From: an uncultured Lachnospiraceae bacterium | Lineage (GTDB): Bacteria > Bacillota > Clostridia > Lachnospirales > Lachnospiraceae | Length of the DNA stretch: 64,000 bases | NCBI GenBank assembly: GCA_903789615.1 | Contig: CAIFEV010000001.1 | Coordinates: 62,001 to 126,000 of the forward strand | Reading direction: 5' to 3' | In this document: positions 1-8,644 of the stretch, in pieces | Position numbering within the stretch: position 1 is the stretch's first letter | How the letters are laid out: every line of letters begins with the position of its first letter | The notes under the pieces: generated by a model | What the model saw: only the letters and a program-made list of their open reading frames with translations | What the model was told of the DNA's origin: nothing | The model's database searches: none | Position numbers and translations under genes: made by a program

Positions 1-1
1 G

Positions 2-655
2 CTGCACACAGGGTACAAGACCCGCCAGGCGGCCAATGCACGCGCCATCGAGCTTCTTAAGATGGTCGGCGTCAATGAACCGGAGAGCCGTATAAAGCAG
101 TATCCGTTCGAGCTTTCCGGCGGTATGCGCCAGAGAGTCATGATCGCCATGGCGCTTGCCTGCGAGCCGGATATCCTGATCGCGGACGAACCGACGACGG
201 CGCTGGATGTGACCATTCAGGCACAGATTCTGGAGCTGATGAAGGACCTTCAGAAGAAGCTGGGCATGGCTATTATTCTGGTGACGCACGATCTGGGTGT
301 GATCGCCTCGATGTGCGATGAGGTCATTGTTATGTACGGCGGCCGCGTCTGCGAGCGCGGTACGGCCGATGACATCTTTTACCGGCCATGTCATGAGTAC
401 ACAAAGGGACTTCTCCGGTCCATTCCGAGTGCCGGAAACATGAAAAAGAAGCTGATCCCGATCGGCGGCACACCGATCAATATGCTGGCTCTTCCGGAAG
501 GCTGCGCGTTCTGTCCGAGATGCGCGAATGCCATGAAGATCTGCCTGACACAGCAGCCGGAGGAATTGGAGATGCCGGACGGGCATTTCGCGTCCTGCTG
601 GATGAACGTCAAAGAGGCATACGAGGAAGAACATAACGGGAAGGCAGGTGCATAA
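2..655 (+). CDS. oppD: Oligopeptide ABC transporter ATP-binding protein OppD (5' end missing)
   Basis: ATPase subunit of a peptide importer, acting on the cytoplasmic face. The frame is open from the first bases of the window, so the true start and the Walker A lie upstream; the ATG at 62 in the ORF track is internal. Visible parts are the ABC signature LSGGMRQRV, Walker [13 protein letters not shown], the H-loop VTHDLG and the Cys-rich C-terminal tail of OppD/DppD proteins ([14 protein letters not shown]...CW). It is followed one base later by oppF. The permease genes are presumably further upstream, outside the window. Confidence 0.95.
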   Translation: MHTGYKTRQAANARAIELLKMVGVNEPESRIKQYPFELSGGMRQRVMIAMALACEPDILIADEPTTALDVTIQAQILELMKDLQKKLGMAIILVTHDLGVIASMCDEVIVMYGGRVCERGTADDIFYRPCHEYTKGLLRSIPSAGNMKKKLIPIGGTPINMLALPEGCAFCPRCANAMKICLTQQPEELEMPDGHFASCWMNVKEAYEEEHNGKAGA

Positions 656-1636
656 ATGGGAGTTCCGGAAAAAATCGACACCGAGAATCTTGTCGAACTG
701 CATAATCTTAAAGAGTATTTTCCGGTGAGGACGGGTGCATTTTCCACGGTTCCGCTGAAGGCGGTCGACGGGGTGTCCTTTAACATCCGGGCGGGCGAGA
801 CGCTCGGCCTGGTGGGAGAGTCCGGCTGCGGCAAGACGACGGTTGGCCGGACGATGCTGCGGCTGTATAAGCCGACCGGCGGCGAGTTTTATTTTGACGG
901 TGAGCTGGTCACCGACAAAAATATACACAGACTGCGCAAGCAGATGCAGATGGTATTTCAGGATCCGTATTCTTCTCTGGACCCCAGAATGACGGTCGAG
1001 GACATCATCGGCGAGCCGCTTGACATCTATCATCTGTACAGCAGTAAAGCGCAGCGCCATGAGCGCATTATGGAGCTGATGGAACTGGTGGGACTCAACG
1101 CGGAGCATGCCACGCGGTATGCACATGAGTTCTCCGGCGGTCAGAGGCAGCGAATCGGCATTGCCAGAGCGCTCGCGGTCAACCCGAAGTTCATTGTCTG
1201 CGACGAGCCGGTGTCCGCTCTGGATGTCTCCATCCAGGCGCAGGTCATTAACATGTTCGAGGACCTGCAGAAGAAGCTGGGCGTCGCGTATCTGTTCATC
1301 GCCCACGATCTGCTGGTCGTCCATCACATCTCGAAGCGCATCGCGGTCATGTATCTCGGAAAACTGGTGGAGATCGCCGACGCGGATGACCTGAACGACA
1401 ACCCGATCCATCCGTACACCCTGTCACTGCTTTCCGCTATACCGATCCCGGATCCGAAGACAGCCCGGGCGTCAAAGCGGATTGTGCTGGAGGGAGATGT
1501 GCCTTCTCCGATGCACATGCCGAGCGGCTGTCCGTTCCGGACCCGCTGCCGGTACGCGACGGAGCAGTGCGCAAAGGAGATGCCGCCGCTTACGGACCGG
1601 GGGAACGGTCACAGCGTTGCGTGCTGGAACCGGTGA
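656..1636 (+). CDS. oppF: Oligopeptide ABC transporter ATP-binding protein OppF
   Basis: Second ATPase of the peptide importer, paired with OppD as a heterodimer. At 326 residues it has the usual family length. Walker [10 protein letters not shown] lies near residues 54-62, followed by the Q-loop region ([14 protein letters not shown]), signature [15 protein letters not shown], Walker [13 protein letters not shown]-loop IAHDLLVV and the OppF C-terminal Cys motif ([15 protein letters not shown]). The ATG directly follows the oppD stop, so translation is probably coupled. DppF-type specificity cannot be excluded from sequence alone. Confidence 0.95.
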   Translation: MGVPEKIDTENLVELHNLKEYFPVRTGAFSTVPLKAVDGVSFNIRAGETLGLVGESGCGKTTVGRTMLRLYKPTGGEFYFDGELVTDKNIHRLRKQMQMVFQDPYSSLDPRMTVEDIIGEPLDIYHLYSSKAQRHERIMELMELVGLNAEHATRYAHEFSGGQRQRIGIARALAVNPKFIVCDEPVSALDVSIQAQVINMFEDLQKKLGVAYLFIAHDLLVVHHISKRIAVMYLGKLVEIADADDLNDNPIHPYTLSLLSAIPIPDPKTARASKRIVLEGDVPSPMHMPSGCPFRTRCRYATEQCAKEMPPLTDRGNGHSVACWNR

Positions 1637-1746
1637 AAATCCGGTATGTATTCTGATGAGAACGGAAGGCTGTTTTACCGCTTCCGTTTCCATCCGCTCC
1701 GGAACCGAAAAGACCGGAACGGTATAAATTTTTTCAGGAGGGTATT
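1637..1746 (+). promoter_or_regulatory. oppF-oppA spacer with two hairpins and a strong ribosome site
   Basis: The 110-bp gap holds two inverted repeats. AACGGAAG pairs with CTTCCGTT around a loop near 1664-1690. A second stem, CCGCTCCGG with CCGGAACGG, is followed by a run of T just before the AGGAGGG ribosome site of the next gene. Such spacer hairpins often stabilise or re-balance the mRNA of the binding protein relative to the ATPases; that role is inferred. Confidence 0.4.
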
Positions 1747-3567
1747 ATGAGGAAGAAAACATTCGCAGTTGCGATGAGTACCGTGCTTGCCGCGGGAAGC
1801 ATCGCAGGATGCGGAAGCGCGGCAAGCGCCCCGAAGGAAGCAGCTTCCGGTGCCGCTTCCGGTCAGGCTGCTACAACTGCTGCTGCCGCTTCAGCGTCCA
1901 CAGAGGACTGGGCGTCCAAAATTCAGTTCACGGCTTCGGCAAAGAACCCGGCAGCGCCGGACTGGACAGAGTATGACAAGCTGATCGATGAAGTCAATAA
2001 TGACGCTGATTTTGCGGACCGCGCCGTAAAGCTGCACAAGGCAGAGGATATGCTGATGGCAACCGGCGCCGTGATCCCGATCTATTACTACAACGATCTG
2101 TATCTGGAGAACCCGGCCTTCTCCGGCGACTACGCATCCATTTTCGGCACAAAGTACTTTATGTACGCGAAGAAGGACGGTCAGCCGACCGACGTGATGA
2201 AGATCAACCTGGCTTCCGAGCCGGATAAGCTTGACCCGGCGCTCAACAGCACTGTCGACGGCGCAGCACTTGCGTCCAACAGTTTTGTCGGTCTGTACAT
2301 TATCGACAAGGACGGCAATTATCAGCCGGCACTTGCAGACGGCCAGCCGGAGGTTTCCGATGACGAGCTGACCTACACCATCCACATGAAGCAGGATCTG
2401 AAGTGGTCCGACGGCACACCGCTTAACGCTAACGACATTGTGTATTCCTGGAAGCGCGCGGCGGATCCGAAGACGGCTTCGGACTACTCCTATCTGTTCG
2501 CTGTATTTGACGGATATTCCGAGGACGGATCTTCTGAGATCAACGTGTCCGCTCCGGATGACAACACCGTCACCTTCAAGCTGGCGGCACCGTGCCCGTA
2601 CATGATGAACCTTCTGGCATTCCCGGTATTCATGCCGGTTCCGAAGGCGGCGGTTGAGGCGGCCGATCCGGACGGGACGAACCCGGGCGCATGGGCGCTT
2701 GAGGCCGGCTTTGTCTCCAACGGTGCATTCACGCTGAAAGAGTGGAAACACAACGAGTCCATGGTTTATGTGAAGAACCCGAACTACTATGATGCCGACA
2801 ATGTCAGCGTGAACGAGCTTGATTTCATGCTTTCCGCGGATGACACGGCGATCCTGGGTGCTTATCAGGCCGGCGACATCGACTATGCCGACACGGTTCC
2901 GAATGACGAGATCAAAAACCTGAAGAGCGGTGCGGATTTCCATGTTGTTCCGAATCTGGGAACCTACTATGTTGGCTTCAACGTAAACTCCAAGATATTT
3001 GATGGCAAGACACCGCAGCAGGCAGCTGACATGCGCCGTGCTCTGGGACTTCTTATCGACCGCCAGTACATTGTAGATACCATCGGTCAGACCGATCAGG
3101 AAGTTGCGACATCCTTCGTTCCGACAGGCGTGAGCGACGGCAACGGCGGCAAGTTCAAGACCAACTCCGATTCCTACAAGTATCCGGTCGACACCGGCTA
3201 CTACCAGGATCTGTCCGTGGCCGGACAGGCCAATGTCGATCAGGCGAAGGCTCTTCTGGAGTCTGCCGGCTACAAGTTTGATGAGAGCGGCAAGCTTTCA
3301 GCGGATACTCCGATCACCATCAACTACATCACCAACAAGGGTACAGGCCATGAGGCGATCGCACAGGCTATCCAGCAGGATCTGGGGGCAATCGGTGTGA
3401 CTGTCAACATCTCCACCGAAGACTGGCAGACATTCGTCAACGACCGCAAGAGCGGCAACTTCGACGTTGCCCGCGGCGGCTGGCTCGGTGACTATGATGA
3501 TCCGATCACGATGCTGAGTCTGTTCACATCCACATCCGGCAACAACGACCAGCAGCTCGGCAAATAA
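1747..3567 (+). CDS. Extracellular solute-binding lipoprotein, OppA/SBP_bac_5 family, apparently circularly permuted
   Basis: Peptide-binding lipoprotein feeding the upstream OppDF importer. Signal peptide with lipobox SIAGC, lipidated Cys at about residue 22, then an Ala/Ser-rich linker to about residue 55. Residues about 70-141 (EYDKLIDEV, HKAEDMLM, VIPIYYYNDLYL, YFMYA) look like the segment that normally ends OppA-type proteins. Residues about 148-606 then start like a mature OppA N-terminus (NLASEPDKLDPALN) and run to GGWLGDYDDPITMLSLFTST, stopping just where the family would continue into the segment already seen at the front. The 606-residue length is close to normal. This looks like a natural circular permutation rather than a truncation. 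AGGAGGG ribosome site. Confidence 0.88.
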   Translation: MRKKTFAVAMSTVLAAGSIAGCGSAASAPKEAASGAASGQAATTAAAASASTEDWASKIQFTASAKNPAAPDWTEYDKLIDEVNNDADFADRAVKLHKAEDMLMATGAVIPIYYYNDLYLENPAFSGDYASIFGTKYFMYAKKDGQPTDVMKINLASEPDKLDPALNSTVDGAALASNSFVGLYIIDKDGNYQPALADGQPEVSDDELTYTIHMKQDLKWSDGTPLNANDIVYSWKRAADPKTASDYSYLFAVFDGYSEDGSSEINVSAPDDNTVTFKLAAPCPYMMNLLAFPVFMPVPKAAVEAADPDGTNPGAWALEAGFVSNGAFTLKEWKHNESMVYVKNPNYYDADNVSVNELDFMLSADDTAILGAYQAGDIDYADTVPNDEIKNLKSGADFHVVPNLGTYYVGFNVNSKIFDGKTPQQAADMRRALGLLIDRQYIVDTIGQTDQEVATSFVPTGVSDGNGGKFKTNSDSYKYPVDTGYYQDLSVAGQANVDQAKALLESAGYKFDESGKLSADTPITINYITNKGTGHEAIAQAIQQDLGAIGVTVNISTEDWQTFVNDRKSGNFDVARGGWLGDYDDPITMLSLFTSTSGNNDQQLGK

Positions 3568-3588
3568 TCTGCTGCGAATCTCTCTCTT

Positions 3589-3635
3589 CCCCGGTGTTTA
3601 AAGTGCATGCTTTTAAGCACCGGGGAATTTTTTTT
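3589..3635 (+). terminator. Rho-independent terminator of the opp operon
   Basis: Stem CCCCGGTGTTTAAA against TTTTAAGCACCGGGG with a short loop, followed by eight T. It lies 22 bases past the stop of the binding-protein gene, ending the operon. Confidence 0.93.
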
Positions 3636-3694
3636 GCCTCTTTACCCGGCTTCCCGGACAGGCGAAAGGGCACCGGTGGTCAGGTTTGAATCTC

Positions 3695-3724
3695 TTGACA
3701 GGCGCTCTTTCCGGAAAATATAAT
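3695..3724 (+). promoter_or_regulatory. Consensus sigma-A promoter for the Dabb gene
   Basis: TTGACA at 3695-3700 and TATAAT at 3719-3724 with an 18-bp spacer, both perfect consensus. The next reading frame starts about 75 bases downstream with a GGGAGG ribosome site, so the promoter still serves the interrupted gene. Confidence 0.85.
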
Positions 3725-3800
3725 GCGTACGTAGCAGCAGGTGCGGCGGCACTGCGCGTCCTGCCGGACAGGATACGGAGAAGAAAAACGGGAGGTTCCT

Positions 3801-4103
3801 ATGGTTAAGCATATTATTCTGTGACAGCTGAAGGATGAATACACGGAGGAACAGAAAAAAGAAATCCGGGCCGGGATTAAAGAAGGCCTTGAGGGGCTGA
3901 AGGGAAAGGTCCCGGGCCTCCTGGAGGTCTCCGTGAGAACGGAGTTCCTGCCGTCGTCCAACGCGGATGTGATGCTGGACACGACGCTTCAGGACGCTGA
4001 AGCCCTGAAAGGGTACGCCGTTCATCCGGCCCATGTGGCCGTGGCGGACTCGAAGGTCCGCCCGTACACGAAGACCAGAGTATGCATGGATTATGAGATC
4101 TGA
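3801..4103 (+). pseudogene. Dabb (stress-responsive A/B barrel) domain protein with an in-frame UGA at codon 8
   Basis: Translating from the ATG behind a GGGAGG site gives MVKHIIL-stop-QLKDEYTEEQ and then a full Dabb-type protein of 100 codons ending CMDYEI. Relatives commonly carry Trp at the stop position (MVKHIILW...), so UGA is one base from UGG. Downstream of the stop the frame is fully open and well conserved in style (SSNADVMLD, GYAVHPAHVAVAD, KVRPYTKTRVC), and the promoter and terminator look intact. UGA ends many other genes here, so a recent nonsense mutation is the simplest reading. Readthrough or a base-call error are alternatives; I see no convincing SECIS hairpin. Absent from the ORF track because of the stop. 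Confidence 0.8.
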
Positions 4104-4114
4104 TATTTTTCAGA

Positions 4115-4157
4115 CAGAGGGAACCGTAAGGCACGTCACGGAGCCCTCTGTTTTCAT
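4115..4157 (+). terminator. Terminator after the Dabb gene
   Basis: CAGAGGG pairs with CCCTCTG, extended by CCGT with ACGG around a ten-base loop, followed by TTTTCATTT. It separates the Dabb transcript from the next gene. Confidence 0.75.
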
Positions 4158-4184
4158 TTGCCATGGGAGAAGGAGAAGAGGAGT

Positions 4185-5168
4185 ATGAAGCTGTACGCAT
4201 TCAGTGTGAGAGAGGATGAGAAGCCGTATTTTGCCGCGCTGCCGGAACGTTTCGGGATTTCCCTCACGGAATCAGACGCCGGGCTGACGGATGCGGCGTT
4301 TACGCAGGTTAAGGGATATGACGCTGTTTCCATCCTGGGCATGCAGAAAATCGACGCGCCGGTGCTTACCGCGCTGAAGGAGGCGGGAGTGCGGTATATC
4401 GCGACGCGCACGATCGGGTACAATCACATCGATGTGGACTATGCACGCTCTCTCGGGCTGCACGTGTTTCATGCGTCGTACGAGCCGAACGGCGTTGCGG
4501 ACTACACGATCATGATGATGCTCATGTGTCTGCGGCACTATAAGGAGTCGCTCTGGAGAACCAATGTCAACGACTATTCGCTTGACGGACTGCAGGGACG
4601 GCAGATGAAAGACCTGACTGTCGGCGTCATGGGGACAGGGCACATCGGAGCGACGGTGATACGGGAACTCTCCGGATTTGACTGCCGCATCCTGGCATAT
4701 GACGTGTATCAGTCAGACGAGGTGAAAGCATACGCGAAGTATGTCGACCTGGACACGCTGTACCGGGAGTGTGATATTATCACGCTGCACATGCCTCTTT
4801 CACCGTCGACATATCACATCATCAATAAAGAGAGCATCGCGAAGATGAAAGATACGGTCGTCCTTATCAACTGCGCCAGAGGCGCGCTGATGAATATCGA
4901 GGATCTCATCGAAGGAATAGAGCAGCGTCATATCGGTGCGCTGGGGCTGGACGTGATGGAACATGAGGAGGGGATCGTACACAGAGATCGGAAGCTCGAC
5001 ATCATCTCCAACCGGCAGATGGCGTACCTGCGGCAGTTCCCGAATGTCGTGCACACACAGCACATGGCTTTTTATACCGACGCGGCTGTGCGCGATATGG
5101 TGTTCACATCGACGGAGGCGATGCTGGCGGCTGAAAAAGGAGAGCGGCGCAGAAACCAGATCTGCTGA
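4185..5168 (+). CDS. D-isomer-specific 2-hydroxyacid dehydrogenase (D-lactate dehydrogenase/VanH type)
   Basis: NAD-dependent reduction of a 2-oxoacid to the D-2-hydroxyacid in the cytoplasm. The Rossmann motif GVMGTGHIGATV sits mid-protein; the catalytic set is visible as Arg in NCARGAL, Glu in DVMEHEEG and His in VVHTQHMAF. The N-terminal TRTIGYNHIDVDYA block is typical of the D-LDH branch. The track begins at a TTG at 4158; ATG 4185 with AGGAGAAGAGGAG in front is preferred, giving 327 residues. The next gene is an AraC regulator on the same strand, so it may belong with the catabolic cluster. Exact substrate is not determinable. Confidence 0.88.
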   Translation: MKLYAFSVREDEKPYFAALPERFGISLTESDAGLTDAAFTQVKGYDAVSILGMQKIDAPVLTALKEAGVRYIATRTIGYNHIDVDYARSLGLHVFHASYEPNGVADYTIMMMLMCLRHYKESLWRTNVNDYSLDGLQGRQMKDLTVGVMGTGHIGATVIRELSGFDCRILAYDVYQSDEVKAYAKYVDLDTLYRECDIITLHMPLSPSTYHIINKESIAKMKDTVVLINCARGALMNIEDLIEGIEQRHIGALGLDVMEHEEGIVHRDRKLDIISNRQMAYLRQFPNVVHTQHMAFYTDAAVRDMVFTSTEAMLAAEKGERRRNQIC

Positions 5169-5193
5169 CCGGTCTCATGAAGGTGGGAATTGA

Positions 5194-6012
5194 ATGGATA
5201 ATTTCTGGATTTCGTACCGGCAGACGACAGAAAAATATTATCTGCAGAGGCACTACGAGTACCGCTTTCAGGTTCTTGTGATGACAGGCGGAGCAACCGT
5301 TTACCAGATCGGAGAGAAGAGCTTCAGCCTGCAGCGGGGCGATGTGGTTCTGCTCAACACGCTTGAGGATCACACTCTTAAGGTGAAGAGGTATCCGTAC
5401 AGCCGCTATATATTTCAGGTGAGTCCTTCCTATATGCACGGGAGAATTCAGAGCCCGGATATCCTTTCGCTTTTTGTGTGCAGCCCGGAAAATCGTCATC
5501 CTGTTGTACATCTGGAAGAGAGGGATTTTGACAGACTGTGTCAGATTTGCACCGAAATGCTTGATGAATCAGAGCAGCGCGGCAGTCACTGTGAACGGAT
5601 GATCATGGCAGATCTGAACCGCTTTTTCGTGACGATTCTGCGTGTACTGGAAAGGCAGAACAAGGCGGTGCCGGCTGCGGATGCCGGAACGGTACTTTCG
5701 TATAAAGTCCTGAATTATCTGGACCACCATTATGCAGAAGATATTACGGTGGGACAAGTTGCGGATCATTTTTACCTGAGCCGGCACTATATCTCTCATG
5801 TTTTCAAGAAAACTACGGGCAGCGGCATCATGGAATACGTGATTTCCCGTCGGATCAATCACGCCCAGACGCTTCTTTCAGAGAGCGATATGCCCGTCGG
5901 TAAGATCGCACAGGAATGCGGGTATACAGATTTCACCTGGTTTTCGAGGCAGTTCCACAGCATTGTTGGTCAGACGCCGAGCCACTTCCGCGCTGCCATG
6001 CATGAATCCTGA
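5194..6012 (+). CDS. AraC family transcriptional regulator with N-terminal cupin domain
   Basis: 272 residues. The N-terminal half is a cupin-like sensor (FQVLVMTGGATVYQIGEKSFSL, LQRGDVVLLN). The C-terminal 100 residues carry two helix-turn-helix motifs (ITVGQVADHFYLSRHYISHVFKK and MPVGKIAQECGYTDFTWFSRQFH) ending in the family GQTPSHFR block. It lies 25 bases after the dehydrogenase gene, AAGGTGGG ribosome site, and ends at a terminator. It probably controls the downstream amidohydrolase-transporter-reductase genes; this is inferred from position. Confidence 0.9.
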   Translation: MDNFWISYRQTTEKYYLQRHYEYRFQVLVMTGGATVYQIGEKSFSLQRGDVVLLNTLEDHTLKVKRYPYSRYIFQVSPSYMHGRIQSPDILSLFVCSPENRHPVVHLEERDFDRLCQICTEMLDESEQRGSHCERMIMADLNRFFVTILRVLERQNKAVPAADAGTVLSYKVLNYLDHHYAEDITVGQVADHFYLSRHYISHVFKKTTGSGIMEYVISRRINHAQTLLSESDMPVGKIAQECGYTDFTWFSRQFHSIVGQTPSHFRAAMHES

Positions 6013-6041
6013 GAAAATAACAGAACAGTCTGACCGAAAGG

Positions 6042-6069
6042 GGAAGCCGTTTCCGGCTTCCTTTTTTTT
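6042..6069 (+). terminator. Terminator after the AraC gene
   Basis: GGAAGCCG / CGGCTTCC with a TTTC-type loop followed by eight T. It makes the following cluster a separate transcription unit. Confidence 0.92.
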
Positions 6070-6181
6070 GCAGCACAATAATACTAATTTCAGGCAGAAT
6101 AAAAAGAGAAATAAAAAATTTCGGATGATATCGTATTTCAAGAAGCAGACGTGAAGAAGTCTCTTGCGGAGAGGAGAAAAA

Positions 6182-7192
6182 ATGAAATCCATTGATGTGT
6201 TCTGCCACATGATGCCGCCTCGTTACGCACAGGCGTGCATGAAAGAAGCACCGAACAAGTCCCATATGTTCAAAAGAGCCTTAAAGATCAAATCGATGGC
6301 GGATATGGACTATCGCGACAAAGTGCTTGCCGGTTTCCCGGGATACAAGCAGATTGTGAACATCGTGTCACCGCCGGTGGAAGCTTTTGCCGGGCCGGAT
6401 AAGTCACCGGAACTGGCAGCTCTGGGCAATGACGAGCTTCGGGAAATCGTTATGGCGCGGCCGCAGTATTACTGCGGCTGGATCGCCCAGATCCCTTTCA
6501 ATAATGTGCCGGCGTCGGTCGAAGAGATTAAACGCTGCGTGAAGCTTGGCGCGAAAGGGGTTCAGATTTATACCCATATGAACGGGGAGGCCATTGATCA
6601 GGAAAAATTCTGGCCGATCTATGAGATCTGCAGTGAGCTGGGCCTCCCGATCCTGATTCATCCGGTCGGGGGACAGATGGTTCCGGAATTTCCGACGGAA
6701 ACACGTTCGAAATATGAACTGTGGTTTACCATCGGCTGGCCATATCAGACGACCGTCGCTATCTCCAGACTCGTTTTTTCCGGTATTTTTGTGGATTTTC
6801 CGAATCTGAAGCTGATCACCCATCACTGCGGCGCGATGATCCCGATGCTCGAGGGGCGGATAGAGAACGGACTGAAGCAGTACGGGAGCCGCACAGCGCC
6901 GGAGCTGAAAGATGAACTCACAAGAACCAGAGTCCCTGAGGGGGAGTTCCTGGAACATTTCCGCAAATTTTATGCGGATACGGCATCCTTCGGATCTGCA
7001 TCGGCAATCCGCTGCGGACTGGACTTCTTTGGAGAGGATCAAATCGTCTTTGCGACAGATATGCCGTTTGATCCGGAGCAGGGTTCCGGATACATCAGCC
7101 GCACACTTAGTGCGATTGATTCTCTGAATCTGCCGGAGAAGACGAAAAACAAAATTCTGAACGGGAATGCCAGACGGCTTTTCAAAGTCTGA
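6182..7192 (+). CDS. Amidohydrolase-2 family protein (ACMSD/resorcylate decarboxylase-like)
   Basis: Metal-dependent TIM-barrel hydrolase or decarboxylase of 336 residues. Metal-site positions can be followed along the chain: the N-terminal H-x-H motif is here FCH (IDVFCHMMPP), then ILIHPVGG, LITHHCGAMIPM and FATDMPFD near the C-terminus. The first His ligand is thus replaced by Phe, which is unusual and could mean altered metal binding. The track starts at 6164; ATG 6182 with GGAGAGGAG is preferred. It opens a cluster with a carrier and flavin reductases, suggesting hydrolysis or decarboxylation of an imported acid. The real substrate is unknown. Confidence 0.85.
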   Translation: MKSIDVFCHMMPPRYAQACMKEAPNKSHMFKRALKIKSMADMDYRDKVLAGFPGYKQIVNIVSPPVEAFAGPDKSPELAALGNDELREIVMARPQYYCGWIAQIPFNNVPASVEEIKRCVKLGAKGVQIYTHMNGEAIDQEKFWPIYEICSELGLPILIHPVGGQMVPEFPTETRSKYELWFTIGWPYQTTVAISRLVFSGIFVDFPNLKLITHHCGAMIPMLEGRIENGLKQYGSRTAPELKDELTRTRVPEGEFLEHFRKFYADTASFGSASAIRCGLDFFGEDQIVFATDMPFDPEQGSGYISRTLSAIDSLNLPEKTKNKILNGNARRLFKV

Positions 7193-7200
7193 GACGGGGT

Positions 7201-8577
7201 ATGAAAGCGATGAAAATAATCAATTCAATTCTGACCAATCAGTTCTTTCTGATGTTTCTGGCGATATCCACGGGACTTCTGCTTGGAAAGATCAAGATCA
7301 AAAATTTCTCTCTTGGAATCTCCGGAGGAATATTCACCGGCATCATCATTGGATATTTTGCAACGGCGTGGGCGCACAGTGTGACGGAGGGAGCGGTCGG
7401 CTACAGCAATGCCAAAAGAATACTCTCGCAGGGCGTTGTGTCCCAGCCGTTTTTCACCTTTTTCCTTTTTCTCTTTCTTGCCTCGATCGGCCTGAAAGTG
7501 GGGAAAAATATCGGCGTGATCTTTAAAAAATACGGTGTGCGGTTCGTGGTACTGGGCGCCATGATACCGCTTGTGTCCATGATCGTTGCCTGTATTGCGC
7601 ACGGGACAGTTTTTAAAAATGACAGGAATCTTTCCTCGTACGAAACGATCGGCGTGTTTTCCGGATCCATGACGTCCACACCGGCATACGGTACGGCTCT
7701 TGATGCCGCGTCGGGGATGGATGTTCAGGCACTGTATGACCGCTCGGATGCGGAAGGAAAAGCGGAAATCCTGCACCGGATTGACAATACGGACAGCCTT
7801 GTTCCTGATGAGGTGACGGTGCTCACAGAGGAGCAGATTGCAGCCTACAAGGAATCCACAGCTTCTTCCGTTTCACTCGGCTATACGGTGGGATTTCCGG
7901 TCGGAGTGCTGGTCATTGTGCTGATGATGCAGTTCCTTCCGCTCATTTTCCGGATTGATGTGGAGGAAGAGAAGAAAAAATACAAGGCGGAGCTGGAAAC
8001 AGCACCGCAGCCTGCAAAGGAACACAAGGACGGACCGCTCGATTTTATCGCATTTGGTCTCGTCATCATGATCGGAATTGCAATCGGCAGCATCACGATT
8101 CCGCTCGGTCCGCTCGGAAGCTTCTCGCTTGGCGCAGCGGGCGGAATTCTGCTCTCGGCGCTGATCCTGTCTCATATCGGAAAGATCGGACCGCTCAACT
8201 TCTGCATGGACGCAAAAGCGCTCGGAATTCTTTCGCGGATGGGGCTTACATTCTTCATGGCGATCGTCGGGCTGCGGTACGGATATGATGTTGTGAACGC
8301 GCTTACCGGTTCCGGTCTGAAACTGGCAGCTGCCTCGGCTGTTATCGAAGCAGTCGCCGTGCTGGTGGCATTTTTCATCGGGAGGAAGGTCTTCCATCTC
8401 AACTGGACGATTCTTTCCGGAGCGATCGCAGGTGGCTGCACATCAGCGCCGGGACTGGGAGCCGCAATCTCTGTGGTAAAGGATGACGAGCCGTCTACCG
8501 GGTTCGGAGCGGCACAGCCATTCGCCATTCTAACAAATGTCATCTTGACGACTATATTCTTTGCTGTATTCTTGTAA
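7201..8577 (+). CDS. AAE-type transporter (AspT/YidE-like permease domains)
   Basis: 458-residue membrane protein of two homologous transmembrane halves around a short cytoplasmic linker (EEEKKKYKAELETAPQPAKEHK). Each half has the diagnostic loop: GVFSGSMTSTPAYGTAL in the first and GAIAGGCTSAPGLGAAI in the second, matching the aspartate:alanine exchanger family. TrkA-C domains present in classical AspT are missing. It starts 8 bases after the amidohydrolase stop. A second ATG at 7210 is possible. Likely imports or exchanges the acid handled by the flanking enzymes; inferred. Confidence 0.8.
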   Translation: MKAMKIINSILTNQFFLMFLAISTGLLLGKIKIKNFSLGISGGIFTGIIIGYFATAWAHSVTEGAVGYSNAKRILSQGVVSQPFFTFFLFLFLASIGLKVGKNIGVIFKKYGVRFVVLGAMIPLVSMIVACIAHGTVFKNDRNLSSYETIGVFSGSMTSTPAYGTALDAASGMDVQALYDRSDAEGKAEILHRIDNTDSLVPDEVTVLTEEQIAAYKESTASSVSLGYTVGFPVGVLVIVLMMQFLPLIFRIDVEEEKKKYKAELETAPQPAKEHKDGPLDFIAFGLVIMIGIAIGSITIPLGPLGSFSLGAAGGILLSALILSHIGKIGPLNFCMDAKALGILSRMGLTFFMAIVGLRYGYDVVNALTGSGLKLAAASAVIEAVAVLVAFFIGRKVFHLNWTILSGAIAGGCTSAPGLGAAISVVKDDEPSTGFGAAQPFAILTNVILTTIFFAVFL

Positions 8578-8587
8578 TCAGACAGGG

Positions 8588-8616
8588 CGCCTCCGGGGTC
8601 TGTAAGCCCGGAGGCG
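8588..8616 (+). other. GC-rich intergenic hairpin without a T run
   Basis: CGCCTCCGGG pairs perfectly with CCCGGAGGCG around a nine-base loop, between the carrier and the reductase genes. With no T tract it is more likely an mRNA-stability or processing hairpin than a terminator. Confidence 0.6.
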
Positions 8617-8644
8617 TCCGCTGTATGAACGGGAGAAATTATAG

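Noticed and set aside
1891-2943. Long minus-strand ORF opposite the binding-protein gene
   Set aside because: It is the antisense of a clearly coding gene, has no family-like motifs and no ribosome site; a shadow caused by high-GC codon use.
3822-3870. Selenocysteine insertion element after the UGA in the Dabb gene
   Set aside because: No stable hairpin with the expected spacing and apical loop was visible, and the replaced residue is normally Trp rather than Cys.
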